From NCBI GenBank assembly GCA_905215555.1, contig CAJMQU010000006.1:1-64000 (forward strand): DNA of 64,000 bases, in the 5' to 3' direction. Under the pieces are notes generated by a model. That model was not told the DNA's origin. It ran no database searches and saw nothing but the letters and a program-made list of their open reading frames with translations. The DNA comes from an uncultured bacterium. Lineage in GTDB: Bacteria; Bacteroidota; Bacteroidia; Bacteroidales; Bacteroidaceae. The position numbers were made by a program, and so were the translations under genes. Below, in pieces: positions 1-9,200 of this stretch; the stretch's first letter is position 1, and every line of letters begins with the position of its first letter.

Positions 1-1
1 T

Positions 2-793
2 GCCTGGAAAGTAGCAGAAAAAGCAGTAGAAGAAGGTGCAACGATCACCTTGTCAAACACTCCGGTAGCAGTCCGTATGGGCGAAGTATCTGCACTGGCT
101 GATAAATTGCAATGCGAAGTTATTCCTGCAGATGCTACTAGCGTAGAAGATTTGGAAAATGTATTCAAACGTTCCATGGAAGTACTGGGCGGTCAGATTG
201 ACTTTGTGCTCCACTCCATCGGCATGTCTCCGAATGTTCGCAAGAAACGCACATATGATGATTTGGATTATGATATGTTGGGCAAGACCCTTGATATTTC
301 TGCTGTGTCTTTTCATAAGATGATACAAGCTGCCAAGAAGTTGAATGCGATTGCAGATTATGGTTCAATCCTGGCATTGAGTTATGTGGCTGCACAGCGC
401 ACATTCTATGGTTACAACGATATGGCAGATGCCAAAGCATTGTTGGAATCTATCGCGCGCAGCTTCGGCTATATCTATGGTCGCGAACACAATGTACGCG
501 TCAATACCATCTCTCAGTCACCGACTATGACGACTGCCGGTTCGGGAGTGAAGGGTATGGACAAGTTGTTCGACTTTGCCAACCGCATGTCTCCGCTGGG
601 CAATGCATCAGCCGATGAATGTGCTGACTACTGCATCGTAATGTTCTCCGACCTGACCCGTAAAGTGACTATGCAGAACTTGTTCCATGATGGTGGTTTC
701 TCCAGCGTAGGTATGAGTCTGCGTGCTATGGCCACTTATGAAAAGGGGCTGGAAGAATATATGGATGAGAATGGAAACATTATTTATGGCTAA
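2..793 (+). CDS. fabI: Enoyl-[acyl-carrier-protein] reductase FabI (5' end outside window)
   Basis: NAD(P)H-dependent enoyl-ACP reductase, last step of each fatty-acid elongation cycle, cytoplasmic, short-chain dehydrogenase fold. The frame is open to the left edge: it reads AWKVAEKAVEEGATIT before the TTG at 50, so that TTG is internal and about 20 N-terminal residues, including the glycine-rich nucleotide loop, are missing. The FabI-type active site is visible as SYVAAQRTFYGYNDMADAK: Tyr and Lys in the Y-x6-K spacing, with a second Tyr upstream. The C-terminal substrate-loop region (SPTMTTAGSG) and the usual ending are intact. A hairpin terminator follows, so it probably ends its transcript. 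Family assignment is firm. Confidence 0.95.
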   Translation, partial: AWKVAEKAVEEGATITLSNTPVAVRMGEVSALADKLQCEVIPADATSVEDLENVFKRSMEVLGGQIDFVLHSIGMSPNVRKKRTYDDLDYDMLGKTLDISAVSFHKMIQAAKKLNAIADYGSILALSYVAAQRTFYGYNDMADAKALLESIARSFGYIYGREHNVRVNTISQSPTMTTAGSGVKGMDKLFDFANRMSPLGNASADECADYCIVMFSDLTRKVTMQNLFHDGGFSSVGMSLRAMATYEKGLEEYMDENGNIIYG

Positions 794-813
794 GCCGTAA
801 AGGTTAATAGTGA

Positions 814-862
814 AAGAATTAATAATGGAAGGCTGATTGCTTCCATTTTTAATTCTTTCTTT
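814..862 (+). terminator. Rho-independent terminator after fabI
   Basis: Inverted repeat with inner arms ATGGAAG and CTTCCAT, extended outward by AAGAATT/AATTCTT, with T-rich sequence within and after the right arm. It lies 21 bases after the fabI stop. Confidence 0.7.
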
Positions 863-903
863 CCCGCTTTCATCTTTTCATTCTTTAATTTTTAAATTTT
901 CCC

Positions 904-1608
904 ATGAATTCTGCTCTTTATCTTTTGCCCGTCACTTTGGGAGATACTCCTATTGAAACTGTGTTGCCTTCTTATAATAAGGAGGTCATACTTGGTATTC
1001 GTCATTTCATTGTAGAAGATGTGCGTTCGGCGCGTCGCTTCCTGAAAAAGGTGGAACGGGAGATAGATATTGATGCACTGACTTTTTATCCGCTGAATAA
1101 GCATACATCGCCTGAAGATATCTCCGGTTATCTGAAACCGTTGATGGCAGGACAATCCATGGGAGTGATTTCCGAAGCAGGTTGTCCGGCAGTGGCCGAT
1201 CCGGGAGCGGATGTGGTGGCAATTGCCCAGCGGAAGAACCTGAAAGTGGTTCCGTTGGTGGGACCATCTTCCATCATCCTGTCTGTCATGGGGTCGGGAT
1301 TCAACGGACAAAGTTTTGCTTTTCATGGTTATCTTCCCATCGAGCCTGGCGAACGTGCCAAAAGACTGAAGGTGCTCGAACAACGGGTTTATAGCGAACA
1401 CCAGACGCAGCTTTTCATTGAAACGCCTTATCGTAATAATAAGATGGTAGAGGATATCTTGCAGAATTGCCGTCCGCAAACCAAGCTTTGCATTGCTGCC
1501 AACATTACGTGTGAAGGAGAGTATATCAAAACCAAAACAGTAAAAGAATGGCAGGGGAAAGTTCCCGATCTTTCTAAAATTCCCTGTATTTTTCTTTTGT
1601 ACAAATAA
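904..1608 (+). CDS. SAM-dependent tetrapyrrole-methylase-family methyltransferase (RsmI-like)
   Basis: A 234-residue protein of the class III SAM methyltransferase fold shared by RsmI (16S rRNA C1402 2'-O-methylation) and corrin/porphyrin methylases. Visible family signatures are SEAGCPAVADPG near residue 90 (RsmI has DAGTPxxSDPG), PLVGPSSI for the SAM site, and GSGFNGQSFAFHGYLP. It is shorter than typical RsmI, about 270-290 residues, and lacks its C-terminal tail, as is common for this Bacteroidetes subgroup. Whether its substrate is rRNA C1402 is inferred from family only. The 3' end overlaps the convergent membrane-protein gene by 35 bases. Confidence 0.8.
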   Translation: MNSALYLLPVTLGDTPIETVLPSYNKEVILGIRHFIVEDVRSARRFLKKVEREIDIDALTFYPLNKHTSPEDISGYLKPLMAGQSMGVISEAGCPAVADPGADVVAIAQRKNLKVVPLVGPSSIILSVMGSGFNGQSFAFHGYLPIEPGERAKRLKVLEQRVYSEHQTQLFIETPYRNNKMVEDILQNCRPQTKLCIAANITCEGEYIKTKTVKEWQGKVPDLSKIPCIFLLYK

Positions 1609-2692
1609 CTTCTTTCAGGTGCTCATATTCGTTCTCAAAGCAGCAGCTAAAGAAATTCTTGCCTAAATTATGTTCTATCTGTTGGAAAGTCCAGAGCTTC
1701 CCGTCCTTTATATGTTTGTCCCGTAAAAGATTGTCGTCTTCTATCTCAATAAGAAAGAGGTAGATAAGACGGTTCGTCACCTTGTTTTCGAAATGATACA
1801 TGATATTGAACTGCAAATCCTGTATTGGTGCTTTGGGGAATGTCTGTTTCATAAGGCGGACAATGCTTTGTTCCAAAGTTTCTCCGTATAGGAGATAGCA
1901 CTCCATCGGTATGTCGGTTTTTCCCCGTTCGAGAGTGCAGCGTTGCGGACGTGGACGGAGATACAGCATACCGCTGTGGGATACGGCAATGCGGACTACC
2001 GGGTTGATATATTCGTTCTTCCGGTTGATGGCGTCCACTGCCAGGCTCTTTCCAATGACGTCTCCTTTGGTATTGACGATGGGGACGAAGGCTGTATGTT
2101 CCATTATTACGTTGAAATAGAGGATGCCGAACTGGTTGAATAATATACTTAGTATGAATACGGCAGGCGGACAAAAACGGAACAGAACATCGCGGGCTGT
2201 ATCACTCAACGGGCCGGGCAACAGGATCGCTATGAAAATTGTCAGGAAGTGGATAAAGGCGATAATGATAACTACCCGTGTAGATACAATGGCAGATTCA
2301 GCCCCTTGTGCAAAAAGTTGTTTGCAGCATTTCTTCGATTGCGATATTTGATGGGCGAGAAATCTTTTCCGGTTTAGGAATAGGACGACAATCGGGATGA
2401 GAGCACTGATTTCCAGCGTCAGCGGAAACATCTCCTGAGTGCAGGTATCACCAAACAGGAGAGTGGTAATGGTCAGCAGCAGGAGCATTCCTGTGATGCC
2501 GTAAAGTGGAAAGTTGGGAATTTTTGTGCCTTTGTTCCATAACGTATACAAACTATAAAGGACCCCTACACCTGCACCAATGTAGATGGAAATGTCTTGC
2601 GTTATAAGTTCGCATAATATTATTGATACGATAACAGGGATAAATCCCAAAGACATATTAAACTTAGATGATAGAACTCCTTTCTTAGACAT
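1574..2692 (-). CDS. Multispanning membrane protein with Nudix-like C-terminal domain
   Basis: A 372-residue protein not recognised as a named family. The N-terminal part, about residues 13-200, has roughly six hydrophobic segments. The C-terminal part, about 205-372, looks soluble and has a Nudix-like pattern: a strand region FVPIVNTKGDVIGKSLAVDA, then a stretch resembling the Nudix helix (ECYLLYGETLEQSIVRLMK) that lacks the canonical REUXEE catalytic glutamates. Catalysis by this domain is therefore doubtful; ligand sensing is a guess. It is convergent with the RsmI-like gene, and lipA lies upstream in the same direction with a 57-base gap. Confidence 0.6.
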   Translation of the reverse strand: MSKKGVLSSKFNMSLGFIPVIVSIILCELITQDISIYIGAGVGVLYSLYTLWNKGTKIPNFPLYGITGMLLLLTITTLLFGDTCTQEMFPLTLEISALIPIVVLFLNRKRFLAHQISQSKKCCKQLFAQGAESAIVSTRVVIIIAFIHFLTIFIAILLPGPLSDTARDVLFRFCPPAVFILSILFNQFGILYFNVIMEHTAFVPIVNTKGDVIGKSLAVDAINRKNEYINPVVRIAVSHSGMLYLRPRPQRCTLERGKTDIPMECYLLYGETLEQSIVRLMKQTFPKAPIQDLQFNIMYHFENKVTNRLIYLFLIEIEDDNLLRDKHIKDGKLWTFQQIEHNLGKNFFSCCFENEYEHLKEVICTKEKYREF

Positions 2693-2749
2693 TGCTGACT
2701 TTATTTTGTCGTTACCTTAATCATAACAAATAAATATAGCAATTGGTTT

Positions 2750-3619
2750 TTATTTCGTTTCTTTTTTATAAAATCGGATTTGTTTCTCGGCGTGATAGGA
2801 GGAACGGACTAAAGGTGCGCTCTCTACTTGGTCGAATCCTTTGGCCAAACCGATTTCTTTGTAAGAAGCGAATTGTGCGGGAGTAACATATTCAGCTACA
2901 GGATAATGTTTGTGCGAAGGTTGCAGATATTGGCCGATGGTCAGTATCCGGCAACCTACCCGGCGCAGGTCGTCCATCAGCTCTTCCACCTCTTCCGGAG
3001 TCTCGCCCAATCCTACCATAATACCCGATTTGGCGGTAGATCCGCTGTCGGCTATCTGACATATTACTTCCAGACTCGTATCATATCTGGCAGCACTGCG
3101 TACCAATGGAGTGATACGTTTCACCGTTTCCATATTGTGGGAAATGATTTCCGGAGAAGCTTCGATTACCTGTGCAATCAGTTCTTTCTTCCCCTGAAAG
3201 TCAGGGATGAGTACTTCAACGGTGGTTTCGGGATTCAGTCGTTTGATTTCCCGGATAGTATGTGCCCAATGTGTGGCTCCGAGGTCAGGCAAGTCGTCCC
3301 GGTCAACCGAAGTAATGACTGCATGAGATAACTTCATTAAGGATATGGATTCTGCCACATGGGTGGGTTCGTCCGGATCGAGTGGAAGTGGTTTGCCCGT
3401 CTGGGTATTGCAGAACTTGCAACAACGGGTGCAGATGTCACCGCCGATCATGAAGGTGGCGGTTCCTTTCCCCCAGCACTCTCCCATATTGGGGCAACGG
3501 CCACTGCTGCAGATGGTGTGCAGACAGTGGGAATCAACGATACGTTTGGTTTCGGTATACCGTTCGTTAGCTCCTATACTTATTTTAAGCCATTCGGGTT
3601 TACGTACTCTGTTTCCCAT
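2750..3619 (-). CDS. lipA: Lipoyl synthase LipA
   Basis: Radical SAM enzyme that inserts two sulfurs into protein-bound octanoyl groups to make the lipoyl cofactor of 2-oxoacid dehydrogenases and the glycine cleavage system. Both Fe-S sites are visible: the auxiliary cluster CSSGRCPNMGEC (C-x4-C-x5-C) near residue 36, and the radical SAM cluster CTRCCKFC (C-x3-C-x2-C) near residue 63. The length of 289 residues and the start MGNRVRKPEWLKI are typical of Bacteroidetes LipA. It lies downstream of the dipeptidyl peptidase gene on the same strand; the 73-base gap holds an inverted-repeat element. Confidence 0.95.
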   Translation of the reverse strand: MGNRVRKPEWLKISIGANERYTETKRIVDSHCLHTICSSGRCPNMGECWGKGTATFMIGGDICTRCCKFCNTQTGKPLPLDPDEPTHVAESISLMKLSHAVITSVDRDDLPDLGATHWAHTIREIKRLNPETTVEVLIPDFQGKKELIAQVIEASPEIISHNMETVKRITPLVRSAARYDTSLEVICQIADSGSTAKSGIMVGLGETPEEVEELMDDLRRVGCRILTIGQYLQPSHKHYPVAEYVTPAQFASYKEIGLAKGFDQVESAPLVRSSYHAEKQIRFYKKETK

Positions 3620-3636
3620 GATAATGATTTGTTCAT

Positions 3637-3687
3637 CACAGATTACACAGATCTCTTTTTAGTCTGTGTTAATCCGTGTAATCTGTG
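3637..3687. repeat. Intergenic inverted repeat, CACAGATTACAC type
   Basis: Left arm CACAGATTACACAGAT (3637-3652) pairs with right arm ATCCGTGTAATCTGTG (3672-3687), 15 of 16 positions, around a 19-base loop. The core resembles the larger element at 24023-24104, so both seem to belong to one dispersed palindromic intergenic family. A transcribed copy would fold into a hairpin between the DPP IV and lipA genes. Confidence 0.65.
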
Positions 3688-3692
3688 TTGGT

Positions 3693-5903
3693 TTAAAGAT
3701 TTGTTTCAAAAAAGTTCGTTAGTTTCGTATACAGGTGATAACGGGTATTTCCACCATAGATTCCGTGGTTACGGTTTGTATAAACCTGCATATCGAATTG
3801 CTTGTTCAGTTGCACCAGATGCTCGGCATATTCTGCACAGTTCTGGAAATGGACGTTATCGTCTGCCATACCATGAACTAACAGCAGATTGCCATGCAGA
3901 TTGTTGGCGCGTGTGAAGGCGGAAGAACTTTTATATCCTTCGGCATTTTCTTTCGGAGTGCGCATGAAGCGTTCGCCATAAATGGTATCATAATAATTCC
4001 AGTCGGTCACGGCAGCTACGGCAACTCCGGCTTTGAAGACGGGGGTACCTTCGCTCATGCTCATGATAGTCATGTATCCGCCATAGCTCCATCCCCAGAT
4101 GCCGATGCGGTTCTTGTCTACGTATGGCAGGCTACCCATATATTGGGCGGTTGCCACCTGGTCTTTCGCCTCTTTTACACCCAGATTGAGGTAGGTGCAC
4201 TTTTCGAATTCAGCACCACGTCCGCCTGTGCCGCGTCCGTCCACGCAGACAACGATAAAACCGCGGCTTGCCATATAAGTCTCCCAACTGATACTCCATG
4301 TGTCGAGCACTTGTTGGGAACCCGGACCGCTATATTGATACAGAAGTACAGGATATCTCTTGGATGTGGAGAAGTCTGTCGGCTTCATCATCCAGCCATT
4401 CAGCGATACGCCGTCCTGCGTCTGGAAAGTGAAGAATTCCTTCTGCGGTACCTTGTACTTTGCCAGGGTCTGTTTTAACTGGTCGTTGGTGACCAGTGTA
4501 CTCAATACTTTACCCGTATTGTCGTTCAGAGTGATAACGGTGGGAGTGCTCAGATTGGAATAACGGTTCATGTAGTACTTCATGTCCGTGCTGAACTGGG
4601 CGCTGTTGATGCCTGCCTGTGCGGAAAGTTTGGTCTTCTTTCCCTTGCGGTCTATCTTGTACACAGCCTGGCGGAGCGGGCTTTCTTCATTGCTGATATA
4701 ATAGAAACTGTCATCATCGGAACTCCAACCTAAGAAGCTTTTCACTTCGTAGTTTCCGGCAGTGACTTGCTTAATCAGATTGCCGCCCATGCTGTACCAG
4801 TACAGATGATTATAACCGCTCTTTTCGCTCAGATAGCTGAAGTTTTCGGGATAGAAAATGATATTGTCGAATACATTCTCCTTTATATAAGCATCGCTTT
4901 CGTCACGCAACACTTGTTTGCAAACCGTGGAACGAGGATCGCCGAAATACATATCCAGACGATTCTGATGACGGTTCAGCGTGATGATGGCCAGTTTATT
5001 GGGGTCTTGCGTGAAACGGATGCGCGGGATGTATCCGTCAGCATCCAGAGGTACCTGCATCTTGCGGGTCACTTTCGTCTTGATGTCAAAGGTATGTACG
5101 GAGACCTTTGAATTGGCTTCTCCGGTTTTGGGATATTTATAGGTATAATCGCCCGGATACTTTTCAAAAGCTGAGATGTGGGGATTACTTCCGGCAAAGA
5201 CAGGGAAGCTGTAAGAAGGTACGTCTGTCTCGTCAAAACGGGTATAAGCCAGCATTTTGCTGTCGGCGCTGAATTCCAAGGCACGGTTGAAGGAAAATTC
5301 TTCCTCATACACCCAGTCGGGAATGCCGTTCAGCACGGCATTGCGTTTGCCGTCTTCCGTAACTTGGCTTTCGCTGTTGCCATACAGAAACTTCACCAGA
5401 TAGATGTTATTGTCCCGCACAAAGGCAACCATTGTTCCGTCCGGTGAAAATACCGGTACTTGTTGCGGACCGCCGTCGGACAGTTTCTCTACTATATTGT
5501 TGATTTCTCCGTTGACGTTCCGTTTCAGACTATATATATAATGTATAGCAGTGTAAGAATGGCGATAGATCGGGGTCGTTTCCGTAGCGATGAGCAGTTT
5601 GCTGCCGTCCGGTGAAAAACTGTAGCTGTCGAACGTCTTGAAAGGACATTCGCGGGCAGTAGCCGCATCAAACAGCACCTCTACCTGTTTTCCTGTCTTG
5701 AAGGAGTATTTGATAATCTGCGTTCCTTCCGCATTCATTTGTGAATAGTGCTCTCCGTCTCCGGGAATGGGAATCACTCCGTAAATGTTTTCAGCGCGGA
5801 ATTTGCCCGATACAATGTCTTTTAAGTCGAGTGCCTGACCGCCTTGCGCGAAACCTGCCAATGTGCAGAGGCAAAGGAGAATTGCAATACTTATCTGTTT
5901 CAT
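3693..5903 (-). CDS. Dipeptidyl peptidase IV, S9 family, exported
   Basis: Serine exopeptidase that removes X-Pro or X-Ala dipeptides from peptide N-termini. The 736-residue protein starts with a signal peptide (KQISIAILLCLCTLAGFAQ), so it acts in the periplasm or beyond. An N-terminal beta-propeller region, about residues 30-480, contains the double-Glu element VYEEEFSF that in DPP IV binds the substrate amino terminus. The alpha/beta hydrolase domain carries the nucleophile motif GWSYGG (about residue 607), the Asp in HGMADDNVH and the His in NRNHGIYGG. A -7-like element lies just upstream. Assignment to DPP IV rather than other S9B peptidases rests on the full triad plus the Glu motif. Confidence 0.92.
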   Translation of the reverse strand: MKQISIAILLCLCTLAGFAQGGQALDLKDIVSGKFRAENIYGVIPIPGDGEHYSQMNAEGTQIIKYSFKTGKQVEVLFDAATARECPFKTFDSYSFSPDGSKLLIATETTPIYRHSYTAIHYIYSLKRNVNGEINNIVEKLSDGGPQQVPVFSPDGTMVAFVRDNNIYLVKFLYGNSESQVTEDGKRNAVLNGIPDWVYEEEFSFNRALEFSADSKMLAYTRFDETDVPSYSFPVFAGSNPHISAFEKYPGDYTYKYPKTGEANSKVSVHTFDIKTKVTRKMQVPLDADGYIPRIRFTQDPNKLAIITLNRHQNRLDMYFGDPRSTVCKQVLRDESDAYIKENVFDNIIFYPENFSYLSEKSGYNHLYWYSMGGNLIKQVTAGNYEVKSFLGWSSDDDSFYYISNEESPLRQAVYKIDRKGKKTKLSAQAGINSAQFSTDMKYYMNRYSNLSTPTVITLNDNTGKVLSTLVTNDQLKQTLAKYKVPQKEFFTFQTQDGVSLNGWMMKPTDFSTSKRYPVLLYQYSGPGSQQVLDTWSISWETYMASRGFIVVCVDGRGTGGRGAEFEKCTYLNLGVKEAKDQVATAQYMGSLPYVDKNRIGIWGWSYGGYMTIMSMSEGTPVFKAGVAVAAVTDWNYYDTIYGERFMRTPKENAEGYKSSSAFTRANNLHGNLLLVHGMADDNVHFQNCAEYAEHLVQLNKQFDMQVYTNRNHGIYGGNTRYHLYTKLTNFFETNL

Positions 5904-5928
5904 AATTATGATTGATTTCTTTGAAGGG

Positions 5929-5936
5929 CAAATATA
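5929..5936 (-). promoter_or_regulatory. Bacteroides -7 element for the DPP IV gene
   Basis: Plus-strand CAAATATA is the reverse complement of TATATTTG, an exact TAnnTTTG match, 26 bases upstream of the start codon. No clear -33 TTTG was seen. Confidence 0.5.
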
Positions 5937-6112
5937 GGGATAAAAACTGAAAAAAAAGGTAAAACCACTACAGCAATTAAGTAAGCTATGTACAGTCCGA
6001 ATGTGTAGCTATAGTTTCATTAGGGGTGAGGCTGTTATCATCCGTATTGATGATAGCTCCACTCCCTGCCTTAGCCTGCCTCCGTTCCGGACATAGCCCA
6101 TTACCGTTTTAT

Positions 6113-6157
6113 GAAAAAAGCCCGTCCGGCTTTGTGGGGGCAAAGCCGAGGCGGGCT
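6113..6157 (-). terminator. Rho-independent terminator after the SIS gene
   Basis: On the minus strand a GC-rich stem is followed by a run of six T. On the plus strand this reads AAAAAAGCCCG, CCGGCTTTG, a GC-rich loop, CAAAGCCG and CGGGCT. It ends the ROK-MFS-SIS transcript. The rest of 5904-6197 holds an imperfect TATCATC/GATGATA inverted repeat (6036-6055) and no gene. Confidence 0.85.
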
Positions 6158-6197
6158 ACCGTCACTCGTAGATGATGATTGGGACCGTCTTTAAAAT

Positions 6198-6959
6198 TTA
6201 GAGGATTTTTACTTTTTTCTGATACTCGGCAATTGCAGCATCCAGGCGTTCGTGTGCCGTGGTGTCGCCCGGGACGTTATGTGACGGATGGATATACAGA
6301 TGTACACCGCGGTCTGCCAGAATTTCGGCAACGGTAGTGATGGTCATCCACACCATGGTCACGAAACTCAAAGTAGACAATGGGCCTACCTTGTCGAAGT
6401 GGTTCTTTAAAGGTACGGAAGCGTCTACCAAAGGCACGCACGAGTCGACTATGATGTCCGCAAGCTGGAACAGGTTTTTACCGCTGGAATGACGGCTTGC
6501 TTTGTCGCCCGTTTCTCCGGCCGAGCCGTAAACAATCACTTTCATTCCGCGTTTTTTCGCTTCTAACGCAATGTCGATATTCACCGCATTGATGCCTGTG
6601 TGAGAGAATATCCAGATGCAGTCTTTGGAGTCGAAATCATAGTTCTTCATGATTTCCTGTCCGTAACCTTCGGCTCTTTCCAGGAAAAGGAATTGGTGGA
6701 TACCCATCTGACCGATGATTTGCGTAAAGAATGTCAGCGGAAGTTCGCATAGAGGGTGGAAACCTACGAAACTACCGATACGCGGATACATTTCTTCGAC
6801 AGGGATAGTGGCGTGACCACATCCGAACGTGTGTACCCAACGCCCTGCTTCGATAGAGTCCGCCATGACGGTGGCTGCCTTTTTGATATTCTCCAATTGC
6901 GTGGCTTCCAGTTTTTCCATGATGCCATGCGCGTTTTTCAACCATTCTAATGCTAACAT
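6198..6959 (-). CDS. SIS-domain phosphosugar-binding protein
   Basis: A 253-residue cytoplasmic protein of the sugar-isomerase (SIS) fold, resembling the UPF0309/YfeU-like group. The phosphosugar-binding features are HTFGCGHA near residue 44 and the Ser-containing loop FSHTGINAVNIDIALEAKKRG. The ending HPSHNVPGDTTAHERLD is a group feature. Exact reaction is unknown; related proteins handle amino-sugar phosphates. It is third in a minus-strand operon after the ROK kinase and MFS permease, 33 bases behind the permease, which suggests the three import, phosphorylate and isomerise or sense one sugar. Confidence 0.8.
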   Translation of the reverse strand: MLALEWLKNAHGIMEKLEATQLENIKKAATVMADSIEAGRWVHTFGCGHATIPVEEMYPRIGSFVGFHPLCELPLTFFTQIIGQMGIHQFLFLERAEGYGQEIMKNYDFDSKDCIWIFSHTGINAVNIDIALEAKKRGMKVIVYGSAGETGDKASRHSSGKNLFQLADIIVDSCVPLVDASVPLKNHFDKVGPLSTLSFVTMVWMTITTVAEILADRGVHLYIHPSHNVPGDTTAHERLDAAIAEYQKKVKIL

Positions 6960-6992
6960 AATTTTTTTGTTTTAAGGGGGTAAATAATTTTT

Positions 6993-8138
6993 TTATCTGA
7001 GTGAACGTTTAAACAGTAGGAGCATGATGAGCAGGGAAACAATCATCATGTATGGATATACTGCGATGCCGTACCCTTGCGAGATGATTCCTGTGAGGCT
7101 GTTCAGCAGGGTCTGTCCGATGAGGGCGATGACGAGTGCTACGCTGAAGGCCGTTCCTGAGAGTGAAGCGTACCGGCTACCGATGACGCTGAGTATGACG
7201 GGGAACGTAGATGCCAGTCCGGCACCGATCAGCACCATACCTACGGCAGCACGTGCGAAGCCGGGCGAGAAGGTCAATAGCGCAAAACCCAACGAAGCCG
7301 TAATCAGACTGGTGCGGAGAACCGTCTCCTGCCGTATCTTCTTGAACAGAACTACCAGCAGCAGGCGGGCGACGGTCAGTCCGGCCACCATACAGGTCAG
7401 TGCCATGAGTGCCCGGTTTTCGGGGATACCGGTTGTTTGTCCCAGATAGAGTGTAGTCCAGTTGTTGCATGCACCTTCAATGCCGCTTTGGAAGAACAGG
7501 ATGAAGCTGAGCAACAGCAGACTGCTTTTTTTCAGCAGCCCTAATCCTTCCTTAATGGGAAAACCTTGCGGCTGTTTGGGGGCGGGGAAGCGTACACAGA
7601 CGCAGAAAAGGATGCCTGCCAGCATCACGGCACCTATACCTTGCAGTATGATTTCAAAAGAGTAATGTTCGGACAGGAAACTAAGTAATACTGGAATGCC
7701 CAATGCTCCGATACCATAGAACGCTCCGAGCAAACTGAGGCGCGAACCTTTTTCCTCTTCGTTGGAGATATCCGCTACCAGTGCATTCGTTTCACCGTTC
7801 AGGATGCCGCCTCCCAATCCGATGCCGATGATGGAGAGTTGCAGCAACGGAATACTTGTGAAGACAGCGATTCCCTCCAGTCCGAGCAACACAATCAGGC
7901 AACTGAGCAATAGCAAAGCCTTATGCCCGAAGCGATCCACGATAGGACCGAACAACAGAGAACCTCCCAACAGGCCGAGAGGCAGAAATGTCACCAATGC
8001 AGTGGCCTGGAGGTTGTCCAAACCCAGTTTGGCGGTGAGGGACGGCAATACCGAACCCAACGTAATCATCGAAATGCCAAAGAAACACATACCGATGCAC
8101 GCAGCCGTGAATACCAGATTCTTTTTGTAACTCCTCAT
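6993..8138 (-). CDS. MFS sugar permease
   Basis: A 381-residue inner-membrane transporter with about twelve hydrophobic segments, typical of the major facilitator superfamily. The loop GPIVDRFGHKALLLLS between segments 2 and 3 matches the MFS motif A pattern, and the overall character resembles FucP-like sugar permeases. The substrate cannot be read from sequence. Position between a ROK kinase and a SIS protein suggests an unphosphorylated sugar, possibly an amino sugar given nagB and sialidase nearby. Gaps are 58 bases to the ROK gene upstream and 33 bases to the SIS gene downstream. Confidence 0.82.
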   Translation of the reverse strand: MRSYKKNLVFTAACIGMCFFGISMITLGSVLPSLTAKLGLDNLQATALVTFLPLGLLGGSLLFGPIVDRFGHKALLLLSCLIVLLGLEGIAVFTSIPLLQLSIIGIGLGGGILNGETNALVADISNEEEKGSRLSLLGAFYGIGALGIPVLLSFLSEHYSFEIILQGIGAVMLAGILFCVCVRFPAPKQPQGFPIKEGLGLLKKSSLLLLSFILFFQSGIEGACNNWTTLYLGQTTGIPENRALMALTCMVAGLTVARLLLVVLFKKIRQETVLRTSLITASLGFALLTFSPGFARAAVGMVLIGAGLASTFPVILSVIGSRYASLSGTAFSVALVIALIGQTLLNSLTGIISQGYGIAVYPYMMIVSLLIMLLLFKRSLR

Positions 8139-8196
8139 ATTATCAGGTTGATAAAGTGTTTATATAATAAGGTGTAGAACCTTGATTCGCTTTTCC

Positions 8197-9156
8197 CTAT
8201 TCGTATAAATGCTTTTTGATGGCAAGAAAAGCAGCTCCTATCAGCCCGGCATTACCAGACAAGTAAGAGGCTACGAATTCCACCTGCTTGATGCTGAGCG
8301 GCTGTGCCCATTTACAGGCTTCCTTGTAGATATCGTCGATAAAGATACCGGCGGGGCCAAATACGCCGCCACCCCAGATTATCTTTTGTGGATTGAGCAG
8401 ACTGACAATGTTGGCAGACGCCATTCCCCACATTTCTATAGCTTTGTGTAGTACAGAGATTGCGATCGGGTCCTTTTCGTTGTATGCGCTGAATACGTCA
8501 TAAGCAGAAATGCGGCTGATCGGTTTCTGGCGCAGGCGGCCTTTGTAAGCCTTGTTTGCCCGGACGGCATCCCGCACTCTGGCTCCGATGCCATTGCCCG
8601 AAGCATAATATTCAAAACAACCGCAGGCATCGTATTCTTCTTTATAGGGTGGTTGTAGTGCCATCCAGCCTGTGGCGCCGATGATGTCATTTGCACCGTG
8701 CAACACGTGGCCGTCAATGATAATACCTGCTCCGATACCTGTCCCTACGGCAATGAACACTGCACTATGGCAGTCTTTGGCAGCTCCTTGCCACATCTCG
8801 CCGTACATGTAGCAAGTGCGGTCGCTGTCGATATAAATATGGATATCCGGTGCGGTCACAGTGCGCAGTACCTCTTGTAGCGGATAGTTTTCCCAGCCGG
8901 GGATATTGGGCGCCCATACACGCCCTGTTTGTGAATAGACTATGCCCGGCACGCATACACCGATACCGTCAATTTGGATACGGCTTCTGCGGGCAACTGT
9001 CAGAAGTTTGGCAAGGATTTCTGCTGCAAGTTTGCCCACTTCGTGTCCTGTTCTTCCTTTCAGCAAACGTTTCCGGTTGAACAACATACTTCCGTCGGGG
9101 AGGAAAATAGCACTTGCTATTTTGGTGCCGCCTATGTCGAGAGCGATGGTAGCCAT
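8197..9156 (-). CDS. ROK-family sugar kinase with degenerate zinc motif
   Basis: A 319-residue ROK protein. The N-terminal phosphate loop is ALDIGGTKIASA, and the ATPase domain contains AVFIAVGTGIGAGIIIDG. There is no N-terminal helix-turn-helix, so it is a kinase rather than a NagC-like repressor. The conserved ROK zinc site, usually GH followed by a CGCxGCxE cluster, is altered: the His region reads GATGWM and the Cys cluster is shortened to CGCFE. It is first in an operon with an MFS permease and a SIS protein. It is likely a hexose or N-acetylhexosamine kinase; the substrate is inferred from context only. Confidence 0.8.
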   Translation of the reverse strand: MATIALDIGGTKIASAIFLPDGSMLFNRKRLLKGRTGHEVGKLAAEILAKLLTVARRSRIQIDGIGVCVPGIVYSQTGRVWAPNIPGWENYPLQEVLRTVTAPDIHIYIDSDRTCYMYGEMWQGAAKDCHSAVFIAVGTGIGAGIIIDGHVLHGANDIIGATGWMALQPPYKEEYDACGCFEYYASGNGIGARVRDAVRANKAYKGRLRQKPISRISAYDVFSAYNEKDPIAISVLHKAIEMWGMASANIVSLLNPQKIIWGGGVFGPAGIFIDDIYKEACKWAQPLSIKQVEFVASYLSGNAGLIGAAFLAIKKHLYE

Positions 9157-9200
9157 GATGGTTGATAGTATTTGTTAGGTTGATTTATAAAGGTTTTAGG

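Noticed and set aside
5904..6110. Small RNA or riboswitch in the DPP IV upstream gap
   Set aside because: An imperfect TATCATC/GATGATA stem exists, but there is no consensus promoter-terminator pair or known motif.
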